A stretch of DNA of 64,000 nucleotides from Gammaproteobacteria bacterium (GTDB lineage: Bacteria > Pseudomonadota > Gammaproteobacteria > Methylococcales > Methylomonadaceae). Shown piece by piece: positions 50,061 to 59,107 of the stretch (its first letter is position 1; each line of letters starts with the position of its first letter). Where the stretch lies: the NCBI GenBank assembly GCA_016874115.1, contig VGVA01000001.1, positions 18,810 through 82,809 of the forward strand. The letters run 5' to 3'. The notes beneath the pieces are model-generated. The model worked only from the letters and a program-made list of their open reading frames with translations. It had not been told where the DNA came from and did no database searches. The position numbers and the translations under genes were made by a program.

Positions 50061-50151
50061 ATGAAATGCATTGCGCCGAATTGAAATTCATACGGCACAT
50101 TACTCGCTAATGCGCGTTACGGCACTATGAGATGTAAGTTAGCAGAAATTT

Positions 50152-50468
50152 CCCTTCTGTCGCGCCGAGCATCGCAGTTTGAGACGAGAATAACCCGAAG
50201 GGGCTATTCATGGACGACTGCATGGATGCAGGAGGTAGGGCAACGCAGGAGCAGTTGCCGATGAATCGTGCTTATCGAGTTACATGGACGTGCCTTCGAT
50301 AAGCTCCCGACGAAAACGAGAAGCGTAGGCAATAAGCGTCAGAGGGTGTCGTTTATTTTGGCTACTTTTCTTTGACGGAAAATTGCTCCTGCATTTTTCG
50401 CATTCACCACATCCATGTGGTTCGACAAGCAAAGAAAAGTAGCCCGCTTACCGGTGCGGGAACCGGCA
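50152..50468 (+). repeat. Dispersed intergenic repeat, copy 2
   Basis: Shares ordered blocks with reverse complement of 8705..8945 (CTTCTGTCGCGCCGAGCATCG; GAATAACCCGAAGGGGCTATTC; GAAGCGTAGGCAATAAGCGTCAGAGGGTGTCG; GGCTACTTTTCTTTG; GGTGCGGGAACC). Confidence 0.75.
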
Positions 50469-50482
50469 ATAAAAAACAACGT

Positions 50483-50511
50483 GTTCATGCTTCGACAAGC
50501 TCAGCACGAAC
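50483..50511. repeat. REP-like repeat
   Basis: GTTCATGCTTCGACAAGCTCAGCACGAAC. Confidence 0.7.
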
Positions 50512-50646
50512 GGATTTTTTCAGATTAGACCGAAATAAAATGAATTGTGCCAAATTGAAATTTCACCCATACATTACGCATTTGCAAACGCGCCTACATG
50601 TTATGGCTTACCTCATTAATTAATCCAATATCTTAAATTTTATAAC

Positions 50647-50675
50647 CTTTCGTCTTGCGCCTTTTGCCTTTCGCC
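50647..50675. repeat. Degenerate heptanucleotide tandem repeat (4 units) upstream of trpE
   Basis: CTTTCGT-CTTGCGC-CTTTTGC-CTTTCGC. Confidence 0.7.
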
Positions 50676-50684
50676 TAAAAACCC

Positions 50685-52175
50685 ATGACCCCTGAACAAT
50701 TCAACTACTACGCCAGACAGGGCTATAACCGTATCCCCATCAGCCGGGAAGTTCTGGCCGATCTGGATACCCCGCTCAGTGCCTATCTTAAGCTGGCCGA
50801 CGGCCCGTATTCCTATCTTTTTGAATCGGTACACGGTGGTGAGCAATGGGGTCGTTATTCCATCATTGGCTTGCCGTGCAAGACATTAATCAAAGTTACC
50901 GGCAATCTGATCCGCCTGGAACAAGACGGCGAGGTATTGGAAGAAACTACGCATGACAATCCTCTAGTGTGGATTGAGGAGTTCAAGTTACGCTACAGGG
51001 TGCCGGATATTGAGGAACTGCCCCGGTTTAATGGCGGTTTGGTCGGCTATTTCGGCTATGAAACCATTGCCTATATCGAACCGCGTCTGAAGGATAACAA
51101 ACCCGACCCGATCGGCTGTCCTGACATTCTATTAATGGTATCGGAAGACATTCTGGTATTCGATAACCTGACCGGCAAAATGCTGCTGCTCACGCACGCC
51201 AATCCGGACGATGACCACGCCTACGAACACGCTACTGAACGCCTGGAGTCATTAATAGACAAACTGCGCACTGGCAAAACCAAAGCCGCAAAACGGCGCA
51301 ACAACCACGTGTATGAAGCCGATTTCATCTCCGGTTTTACCCAAGATGGCTATGAAACGGCGGTACGCAAGGCCAAGGAATACATTACCGACGGCGATAT
51401 CATGCAGGTCGTCTTGTCGCAGCGCTTGTCCATTCCGTTTACTGCGCCGCCGCTGGATTTATACCGTGCATTGCGTTGTCTAAATCCTTCGCCCTATATG
51501 TATTTCCTGAATCTGGCTGACTTCCATATTGTCGGCTCTTCACCGGAGATTTTAGTCCGGCTGGAAGATGAACAGATCACCGTCAGGCCGATTGCCGGCA
51601 CCCGACCCCGCGGCGCAACGTCCGAACTCGATCTGGCGTTTGAGCAGGAGTTGCTGGCCGACCCTAAAGAAATTGCCGAGCATTTAATGCTGATCGACCT
51701 GGGACGGAACGATACGGGGCGTGTCGCCGAAATTGGCACGGTACAATTAACCGATATAATGATTATCGAACGTTATTCGCATGTGATGCATATTGTTTCC
51801 AACGTAACCGGCAAATTACAGTCCGGTAATAATGCATTTGATGTGCTGGCGGCGACGTTTCCGGCCGGAACTGTCAGCGGCGCACCGAAAATCCGCGCTA
51901 TGGAAATCATTAATGAACTGGAACCGGTCAAACGCGGCATTTATTCCGGCGCGGTGGGATATATTGCCTGGTCCGGCAATCTGGACACGGCCATCGCCAT
52001 CAGAACGGCAGTGATTAAAGACGGCAAACTGCATATTCAAGCAGGCGCTGGCATCGTGTATGATTCCATCCCTAAAAACGAATGGGACGAAACTATGAAC
52101 AAAGGACGCGCCGTCTTCCGTGCGGTGAGCATGGCTGAAGCCGGACTGGAAACTCAACGAGGAGAACGGCCATGA
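50685..52175 (+). CDS. trpE: Anthranilate synthase component I
   Basis: Chorismate-binding enzyme; [45 protein letters not shown]; upstream of glutamine amidotransferase. Confidence 0.95.
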   Translation: MTPEQFNYYARQGYNRIPISREVLADLDTPLSAYLKLADGPYSYLFESVHGGEQWGRYSIIGLPCKTLIKVTGNLIRLEQDGEVLEETTHDNPLVWIEEFKLRYRVPDIEELPRFNGGLVGYFGYETIAYIEPRLKDNKPDPIGCPDILLMVSEDILVFDNLTGKMLLLTHANPDDDHAYEHATERLESLIDKLRTGKTKAAKRRNNHVYEADFISGFTQDGYETAVRKAKEYITDGDIMQVVLSQRLSIPFTAPPLDLYRALRCLNPSPYMYFLNLADFHIVGSSPEILVRLEDEQITVRPIAGTRPRGATSELDLAFEQELLADPKEIAEHLMLIDLGRNDTGRVAEIGTVQLTDIMIIERYSHVMHIVSNVTGKLQSGNNAFDVLAATFPAGTVSGAPKIRAMEIINELEPVKRGIYSGAVGYIAWSGNLDTAIAIRTAVIKDGKLHIQAGAGIVYDSIPKNEWDETMNKGRAVFRAVSMAEAGLETQRGERP

Positions 52176-52762
52176 GATCGGGCAAAATTGTCATGATCGA
52201 CAACTACGATTCTTTCACCTATAACTTGGTGCAATATCTGGGCGAGCTGGGCGCAAATGTCATTGTCGTCCGTAACGACCAAGCGACCTTGGACGATATT
52301 AAAGCGCTCGCCCCTGACAAAATCGTCATTTCGCCAGGCCCCTGCACCCCTAAGGAAGCTGGAATTTCCGTAGAGACAATTGAAAAATTTTCCGGACGTT
52401 ACCCTATTCTAGGCGTATGTTTAGGCCATCAAAGTATCGGTTATGCATTCGGCGGCAATATTATTCATGCCAAGAGCATTATGCACGGTAAAACTTCCCA
52501 AGTTTACCATCATGATACTGGCGTTTTTTCCGGTTTAGCCAATCCCTTTACCGCTACGCGTTATCATTCGCTGGTCATCGAACAAGCCACCTTGCCAAGC
52601 TGCCTGGAAATTACCGCCTGGACGCAGGACGAAGAAGGCAATATCGATGAAATCATGGGAGTGCGCCATAAAACATTGGATATCGAGGGGGTGCAATTCC
52701 ATCCGGAATCTATTCTTACCGAACACGGCCACGATTTACTGAGAAATTTTTTAGAACGCTAA
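52172..52762 (+). CDS. trpG: Anthranilate/aminodeoxychorismate synthase glutamine amidotransferase component
   Basis: [50 protein letters not shown]. Confidence 0.95.
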   Translation: MRSGKIVMIDNYDSFTYNLVQYLGELGANVIVVRNDQATLDDIKALAPDKIVISPGPCTPKEAGISVETIEKFSGRYPILGVCLGHQSIGYAFGGNIIHAKSIMHGKTSQVYHHDTGVFSGLANPFTATRYHSLVIEQATLPSCLEITAWTQDEEGNIDEIMGVRHKTLDIEGVQFHPESILTEHGHDLLRNFLER

Positions 52763-52880
52763 GTCTATTAATTGCGCCGTTAACTGTTATTAATGGAGGC
52801 GTACAGCCATTAATTGCAGTACCGGAAGCGGGATTCATTGCCGCTCTCAAGACTTAAATAACATTTTGTGAAGAATATGC

Positions 52881-55022
52881 CTAAAAAATTTGTTTCAACA
52901 GCTTCTTCACATTAACGCCTGATTTTTTATCCAGCTTATTCATTAACTTATCGATCTTATCTTTGTTATGATCGATAAGACTTTCCACTTTTGCTTTGGT
53001 TTTATCACCTAATAAAGCGCTGAGATCCAGGGTAAAATCCGGATTGCCGAGTGTACCGCCTACCTTGATAACAACTGGCTTACTGTGAAATTGCTCCGGG
53101 CTGTCAGCCGTGGCCTTGGCCTTCAGTACGCGAGTCGTCAACTTATAGTCCAGATCGCCTGTCGCCAGCATTGCCCGGCCTTCGCCTTTGCTTCTAAAAT
53201 TTTCCGCATTAACGACCAAGTCGTTGTTGGTTAGTTGCCCCTGATTAATCGCAATTGTACCTTTTATGGCTTTGAACGCAGTTCGGTTGGGCAGCTCTTT
53301 TTCTGCCGCTTTGCCTCCACCTGAGATGGCGTTTTTAGCTTGAGCGACCAATTTATCGAGGTTAAATTCCGAATAAAAACCGTCTTTCAAAAAAAAATCG
53401 ACTTGCCCCGACAGATTGTCCCTTAATCCTTTCTTGTTAGCGCCAGTGCTTTGCAAAGAAGTCGATGCCGTCAACATCCCGCCTACCATTGCCTTGCCTT
53501 TAATGTCTTGCAGATATGGCTCCAGTTGAACGTTCGTCAGATTTTCCTTTACCGTCATTTGCGCACTTTGCGCCAGCGTTTTCAACGCCAGCTCGCCGCT
53601 GTATTCACCTTGATAGAAAGGTTTCGCCGTTTGCCCGATGGTAATGCCGCCGTTTTTTGCGCTGACCGTTAATTGCGCATTTTGCATAGTCATTCCATTA
53701 ACTATTAACTGCCCCAGCGTTAGTTTGCCGTTAGCATCTAGTTTTATCAACCAGTCCAGCGGCAGCTTGGCAGCGCCTGCGGCTATGGCAAAGCCGGGAC
53801 TGGCTATTTCGGCATGTTCGCGCGGCGGCAGATAGCGGTCCAGATCGAGCGAATCCACAGTTAAATCGAAAACAATTGCCGGGGCGTCGAAGCCATTAAT
53901 GGCAAAAGAACCTTTGCCATGGCTGTTATCAATGACAGTATCCAGATTGGCCAAGTCCAGTTTTTCCGGCGCGAAGTCAAATGAGGACGTCATGGCAAAA
54001 CTGGACAACGCCTTTGCATCGGCCATTGCCGGACGCTGCAGACCCCATTGCTGCAAGGCAGCGCCTAAATCAAAAGGTTCGACCTGCAACTGACCTTTTA
54101 CTACCGGCTTATCTAAAATCTGTTCCCCATTAAAATCTGCGGCAATTTTAATATCTCCGGATTGCAATTGCAGACTGGATACATTCAGCGCTTGCTCTTT
54201 GGCGTTAATCGCCATCTTTTTAATGGTAGCGGCAACCGTTAATGGCTGCTCTAACGGCAAACGCTTACCCGCCCATTCTAACTTGCTGTTATTAATGAGT
54301 ATGTTGTTGAGTGAATCATTAATCAGCACATCGGCAGCCGCTTTGACGTTGCCGGGATAGGAGAACTGATTACCCGAAATCTCGGCTGTCAGCGCCAAAC
54401 CTGCAGGTTTGTCTTGCGCGATGCCGTCCGAAGAAAACTCTAGTGCATTAATATGCAGCGTTTTGCCGGTCTGTCGATTTTCCCAGACGACCTGTCCTTT
54501 TTTTATGCTAAGCGCTCCTAAGGCAAAGCCCGCAAGCGCATTCCGGCTGGCATTGCCGGTCTGTTGCGGTATGTGTTCCGGTTGTTTCGATGTCGCCGGT
54601 TGAGCCGTTTGCGCTGTGCCGCCCAACAAATCGATCCAATTGTTGCGGCCTTGTTGATCCTGTGTCAAATTGAGCGTTAATCCCTCCAGAACGACCGAAT
54701 TAACGACAATATTTCCGCTCAGCAAAGGCATTGTTTCCACCTGAATTTCGCTGCCTTCTATCGTTGCGAAGGGTCGACCAGTAAAACCGGACTGGTCGCC
54801 CATGATGATTTTTCCGGTTTTGATAGCCAACTTTGGCGCGTAAGCCAGTTGCAGATCGCCTTCTATATTAATATCCCTGCCGCTTTTATTTTTTAGAAAA
54901 GCGGCAATTTCCGGTTTAAACCGGTTGGGATTAATGGCTTTCGGCGCTACGATTAGCGCTGCTAGCAGCACAAGCAGGCAAATTCCTGCGCCAATCATTG
55001 TTATCTTGGTTAGCTTTTTCAC
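52881..55022 (-). CDS. AsmA family protein
   Basis: 713 aa; N-terminal TM, NRFKPEIAAFLKNKSGRDINIEGDLQLAYAPKLAIKTGKI; AsmA_2-type C-terminus. Confidence 0.93.
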   Translation of the reverse strand: MKKLTKITMIGAGICLLVLLAALIVAPKAINPNRFKPEIAAFLKNKSGRDINIEGDLQLAYAPKLAIKTGKIIMGDQSGFTGRPFATIEGSEIQVETMPLLSGNIVVNSVVLEGLTLNLTQDQQGRNNWIDLLGGTAQTAQPATSKQPEHIPQQTGNASRNALAGFALGALSIKKGQVVWENRQTGKTLHINALEFSSDGIAQDKPAGLALTAEISGNQFSYPGNVKAAADVLINDSLNNILINNSKLEWAGKRLPLEQPLTVAATIKKMAINAKEQALNVSSLQLQSGDIKIAADFNGEQILDKPVVKGQLQVEPFDLGAALQQWGLQRPAMADAKALSSFAMTSSFDFAPEKLDLANLDTVIDNSHGKGSFAINGFDAPAIVFDLTVDSLDLDRYLPPREHAEIASPGFAIAAGAAKLPLDWLIKLDANGKLTLGQLIVNGMTMQNAQLTVSAKNGGITIGQTAKPFYQGEYSGELALKTLAQSAQMTVKENLTNVQLEPYLQDIKGKAMVGGMLTASTSLQSTGANKKGLRDNLSGQVDFFLKDGFYSEFNLDKLVAQAKNAISGGGKAAEKELPNRTAFKAIKGTIAINQGQLTNNDLVVNAENFRSKGEGRAMLATGDLDYKLTTRVLKAKATADSPEQFHSKPVVIKVGGTLGNPDFTLDLSALLGDKTKAKVESLIDHNKDKIDKLMNKLDKKSGVNVKKLLKQIF

Positions 55023-55273
55023 TACTTTATGTCCATTAATTTTTTATCGCACTACAGGTTAATGCCGTCATGATACGTTACAGGATAACATGGGAAAGCC
55101 CTGCGATTAATCCATAAAATCAAACGTTCCGCCGACTTCCGATGATGCGAATTAATTAACCGGCGCAGTCCGATAAGCCGCCGAGCGGGTGTATAATTAA
55201 TACCGTTCAGTTAAGTTTTTTCGTTCGCTCCATGTCTGTCGATGGATAGACAGAAAACTACAACAATTTGAAA

Positions 55274-55317
55274 GTTAAGCTGTTATGGTTGGACAAGGCT
55301 CGCCACAAACGGCTTAA
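55274..55317. repeat. Degenerate REP-like repeat
   Basis: GTTATGGTTGGACAAGGCTCGCCACAAACGGCTTAAC. Confidence 0.5.
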
Positions 55318-55404
55318 CAACAGCATTGGGTGTATAATTCCTTATTAAGACATTAATACCCCTTCAACCGGCTGCGATAACAATACTATACACGAGGAGG
55401 CACT

Positions 55405-55695
55405 ATGTTACTTTTAGCAAAACTGGCAGCTTTAGGCATTATGATATGGTTTTACAAGACGGCGGATGAACACAACGAACCGCCTTTCAAATGGGTGGTA
55501 ATCGGGCTAATCGGTTATCTCATCGCCTGGTTTATGGCAGATTTAATCTTCGACAGCTTAACCACCACAAAAATTGCCAAAAGCGGCGCGCTTTCTTTTG
55601 TAATTGGACAATTACCGGCATTTGCAGGCATTATCGCTGCGATTTTTATCCGTAAAAAAATGACCAGCAACGCAATTGCAAGTAAAAGCGAGTAA
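55405..55695 (+). CDS. Small uncharacterised membrane protein
   Basis: 96 aa, RBS GAGGAGG upstream, three hydrophobic segments. Confidence 0.75.
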   Translation: MLLLAKLAALGIMIWFYKTADEHNEPPFKWVVIGLIGYLIAWFMADLIFDSLTTTKIAKSGALSFVIGQLPAFAGIIAAIFIRKKMTSNAIASKSE

Positions 55696-55729
55696 AGATA
55701 AGGATACGCTTTTACTACAAACAGCATTA

Positions 55730-55992
55730 ATGAAGGGGTACGAAACCGGGCAATTTATACTTTCGATACGACTTAAACCGGAACAAATCGATAATTACAA
55801 CAGGTATCCCTTCTGCTTGCCTGTCGTCAAAAATCTACAGGAAATGGCGTTGCATCCGGCGCATACTCATGCATTTATGAAATCCGGGACAACGGATTGA
55901 CGCTCGCCGATTTTGAAGATACCGTTACCTACGCGGTAACCAAGCAATACCTCAATCATTACCCGTCAATGCTGAAAATATTGCTGGAGTAA
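55730..55992 (+). pseudogene. AAA-family ATPase (COG3910-like) with large internal deletion and frame change
   Basis: N-terminal MKGYETGQFILSIRLKPEQIDNYNRYPFCLPVVKNLQEMALHPA then, in another frame, AYSCIYEIRDNGLTLADFEDTVTYAVTKQYLNHYPSMLKILLE* (typical C-terminus); Walker motifs missing. Confidence 0.75.
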
Positions 55993-56025
55993 ATAGATTG
56001 CCGGTTTTTTCCCGCATTAATTGCG

Positions 56026-56235
56026 CTATAAACGGTAACCGCTGGCCTGTTTTGCTTTTTTAAGCCGCATTTTCGGGTTGGTGCGGAACTGAATCCACAT
56101 AAATCCGATTAACAACGACACCAACAGCAACAATGAAGCAAAAAAAGCCGCAATGCGGTTGGTATTAAAAATGATTAAGCAGGAAGCGATCATATAGACC
56201 GCCGGCGACATTTCGTACCAGGCTTTCTCAAGCAT
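56026..56235 (-). CDS. Small uncharacterised membrane protein
   Basis: MLEKAWYEMSPAVYMIASCLIIFNTNRIAAFFASLLLLVSLLIGFMWIQFRTNPKMRLKK; two TM segments. Confidence 0.65.
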   Translation of the reverse strand: MLEKAWYEMSPAVYMIASCLIIFNTNRIAAFFASLLLLVSLLIGFMWIQFRTNPKMRLKKAKQASGYRL

Positions 56236-56415
56236 ATTGTACATCCTTATAAAACAATCACAGAAAACATCCAACCGGAAAGTAAATGTAAACAAATACT
56301 TACCGTAAACATCAGCGCCATAAAGACGCTATCGCCGGTTATTTTCCGTAAGTGCCTGTTTTTGCACAATCCGTATAACTACTTATCAGGCTGTTTGTCT
56401 GAATTCAGGATTAAT

Positions 56416-56910
56416 TCAATCACCCTGCCTTTCCAATTTTAAAAAACTGTAGGTAAAATCCACGGATGCGTCATCCGTAATATCTTCCCTTTTCGCCTCG
56501 CGCCATACGCTGGCGTCAAAGTCCGGAAAAAAAGTATCGCCGCTAAAGTCCCGATGAATTTGGGTAATGTAGAGCGTATCGGCCGCCGGTAATGCCGCTT
56601 CGTACAATGTAGCGCCGCCGATGATAAAAACTTCATCCGATAATTCGCAGCCCTGTTGAATAGCCGATTCGACCGAGCCGGCCACAACGCATCCTTCCGG
56701 TTGAAAGCCGTGATTCCGGCTGACTACGATATTCGTCCGTCCCGGCAAGGGTTTGCCGATGGCTTCAAAAGTCAAGCGCCCCATGATGATGGGATGATCC
56801 ATCGTGATTTGTTTAAATCGCTTGAGATCGGCGGACAAATGCCAGGGCATTTGGTTATTAATGCCGATGGCGCGATTCCCGGCCATGGCGACGATTAATG
56901 AAATTTTCAT
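56416..56910 (-). CDS. folA: Dihydrofolate reductase
   Basis: ISLIVAMAGNRAIGINNQMPWHLSADLKRFKQITMDHPIIMGRLTFEAIGKPLPGRTNIVVS. Confidence 0.97.
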   Translation of the reverse strand: MKISLIVAMAGNRAIGINNQMPWHLSADLKRFKQITMDHPIIMGRLTFEAIGKPLPGRTNIVVSRNHGFQPEGCVVAGSVESAIQQGCELSDEVFIIGGATLYEAALPAADTLYITQIHRDFSGDTFFPDFDASVWREAKREDITDDASVDFTYSFLKLERQGD

Positions 56911-56970
56911 TTGCTCAGGTTAATGGCTTTGCTATGCTTTGGCGGATTTTATTAACAGCAACATCATACT

Positions 56971-57996
56971 ATGAAAAAGATTCTGGTGGTCTTTACCGGC
57001 GGGACAATCGGCTCTACGATCACGGACGGATCGATCGATACATCCGCAGCAGCGGCGTACACGTTAATACAACAATTCCAGCAACATTACCCTAATGCCG
57101 ACGCCATTCAGTTCGATATTCTGCAACCTTTCGCCATTTTGAGCGAAAACCTTGCACCGCCAGCCTGGACGTTAATAATAGACGCCATTAACGCCAGCCG
57201 ACCGGACGATTACGACGGCATTATCGTCACTCACGGCACCGACACGCTGGCCTACACCGCCGCCGCCTTAAGTTTTTATTTTAACAACCTAAATAAGCCT
57301 TTGTTGCTGGTATCCAGCGATTATCCGTTAAACAATCCCAACGGCAACGGTCTGGCTAATTTTATCTGCGCGGTGGAGTTTATCCGCCAGCACATTGCCG
57401 ATGGCGTTTTTGTGCCTTACCGCAATGCCGGAGACACCATAAAAGTTCATCAGGGTTCGCGGTTGACCTGCTCCCTGCAATTGACCGGCGATTTTTTCAG
57501 CGTAAGAAACCAAAATTTCTCAGAATTCGACGGACAGAACTTTATTAATACCCTGCCGGTTAATCAATCAAGTCCTACCGCCAAACAATTAAGGTTAAAT
57601 CCGAATTTCTCCAGCCCTATCTTGCTGATAAAACCCTACCCAGGACTGGACTACAATCATTTTAATCTGCACGGCGTTAAAGCCGTTCTGCACGATCTAT
57701 ATCATTCAGGCACCGCTTGCACAACCGAGCAATGGGGCAATCGGCATTCGTTAATTGCATTTCTAAAAGTCTGCCAACAACAAGAGGTTCCCGTTTATCT
57801 CGCGCCAGCGTTCAAATCGGAAAACGCCTACCAAAGCACCCGCGATTTGTTGAAGCACGGCGCTGAAATGCTGTGGAATATGTCCCTTGAAGCCGCTTAC
57901 GTTAAGTTAATCCTGGCCGCCGGCAACTTTGACAGCAAACAAGCATTGATGGATTTTATGAGTCTGGATATTGCCGGCGAACACATTTGTCGATAA
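56971..57996 (+). CDS. Type I asparaginase family protein
   Basis: KKILVVFTGGTIGSTITDG, GIIVTHGTDTLAYTAAALSF. Confidence 0.92.
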   Translation: MKKILVVFTGGTIGSTITDGSIDTSAAAAYTLIQQFQQHYPNADAIQFDILQPFAILSENLAPPAWTLIIDAINASRPDDYDGIIVTHGTDTLAYTAAALSFYFNNLNKPLLLVSSDYPLNNPNGNGLANFICAVEFIRQHIADGVFVPYRNAGDTIKVHQGSRLTCSLQLTGDFFSVRNQNFSEFDGQNFINTLPVNQSSPTAKQLRLNPNFSSPILLIKPYPGLDYNHFNLHGVKAVLHDLYHSGTACTTEQWGNRHSLIAFLKVCQQQEVPVYLAPAFKSENAYQSTRDLLKHGAEMLWNMSLEAAYVKLILAAGNFDSKQALMDFMSLDIAGEHICR

Positions 57997-58470
57997 CTGC
58001 GCCGTCTGTTATTAATATAATCGCCAATTGTTTGCCGACAACGAAGCTGTTAAGCTTGCGTTCATCCCCGCGAACTTAGCATGAACCCAATCCGGCAGTA
58101 CCAGCGCGCCACTATTTTTCGCGAAAGCTGAAATGGGGTCCAATCCGATTTCAGCAGCGAAAAATGACGTGGCGAGTTTGCCTTCGGCGGCCTGCGTTCG
58201 TCCCGCTACAGCCCAAAACACAAAACATCGGCTTCCGCCTTGCTTCGTATTTTGACCTTGCGCGAATGACTTGACGCCGTGTCGTATGGCCTTGCATTTT
58301 GACTACGCACTACGCTTGCGCTCCAACTCCGTCAAAACGCCCGGCCTCTACGGCTACGCAGGGGTCGTCGTACATCGCTCGGCTTCGCTCGCTTCCATGT
58401 ACTCCTTCGCGGAGACGCATTTCTGGTTTTCAGCAGATTTACTAACTTATAAATTCAAGGAGTTATATTA

Positions 58471-59016
58471 ATGAACATCATCAAATTCATCGTAATCGCC
58501 GTAGCGGCATATCTTATTAACGGTTGCGCTACTGCGCCGCAAAGCTCTGTACAATCAGCCAGTACCGTTGCCAGCGCGATGTCCGGCGCTGGCATGGCAA
58601 GCGGCGCGGCGAACGCCGTTTCCACCATCGCGCAGACGCCTGGGCTGGTCGATATTCTAGTTCAGCAACTTGGCGTTACGCCGACGCAGGCAACAGGCGG
58701 CGCAGGTTCTATTTTTTCCATGGCGCAACAAACCATGACGCCCAGCAATTTCGGCATCATCAGCAAAGCAGTGCCGGGCATGGATAGCCTGCTGGCCGCA
58801 GCGCCTTCAACAGCCACTCCTAATTTAATGGGCGGCGCGGCCAATGCGTTAGGCGGCGGCAGTCTGGGTAAAATGGCATCGTTAGCCAGTTCGTTTCAAA
58901 GCTTGGGGATGAACTCCGGCGTGATGAACCAGTTTATCCCGGTGGTATTGCAATATATGCAAAATCAAGGCGGCTCAACCGCCATGAGTTTGCTGCAAAG
59001 CGCCATTCTCCCTTAA
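58471..59016 (+). CDS. DUF2780-like lipoprotein
   Basis: Lipobox LINGCA; LVDILVQQLGVTPTQATGGAGSIFSMAQQTMTPSNFGIISKAVPGMDSLL; strong RBS AAGGAG. Confidence 0.85.
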   Translation: MNIIKFIVIAVAAYLINGCATAPQSSVQSASTVASAMSGAGMASGAANAVSTIAQTPGLVDILVQQLGVTPTQATGGAGSIFSMAQQTMTPSNFGIISKAVPGMDSLLAAAPSTATPNLMGGAANALGGGSLGKMASLASSFQSLGMNSGVMNQFIPVVLQYMQNQGGSTAMSLLQSAILP

Positions 59017-59025
59017 TTTATTAAT

Positions 59026-59054
59026 AAACGGTGCAGTGCGCAACTGCACCGTTT
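59026..59054 (+). terminator. Rho-independent terminator
   Basis: AAACGGTGCAGT-gcgca-ACTGCACCGTTTT. Confidence 0.9.
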
Positions 59055-59107
59055 TATCTATTCGGTTTATAATACCGTTTCTGCATTACTAAACAGTTGC
59101 GGTTCGA

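Noticed and set aside
50624-50684. trp attenuator leader peptide upstream of trpE
   Set aside because: No short ORF with tandem Trp codons or attenuator hairpin pair seen in the spacer
58012-58471. ORFs 58012..58221 (-) and 58271..58471 (+) as genes
   Set aside because: No RBS, no conserved pattern, unusual composition; treated as non-coding spacer of unknown nature
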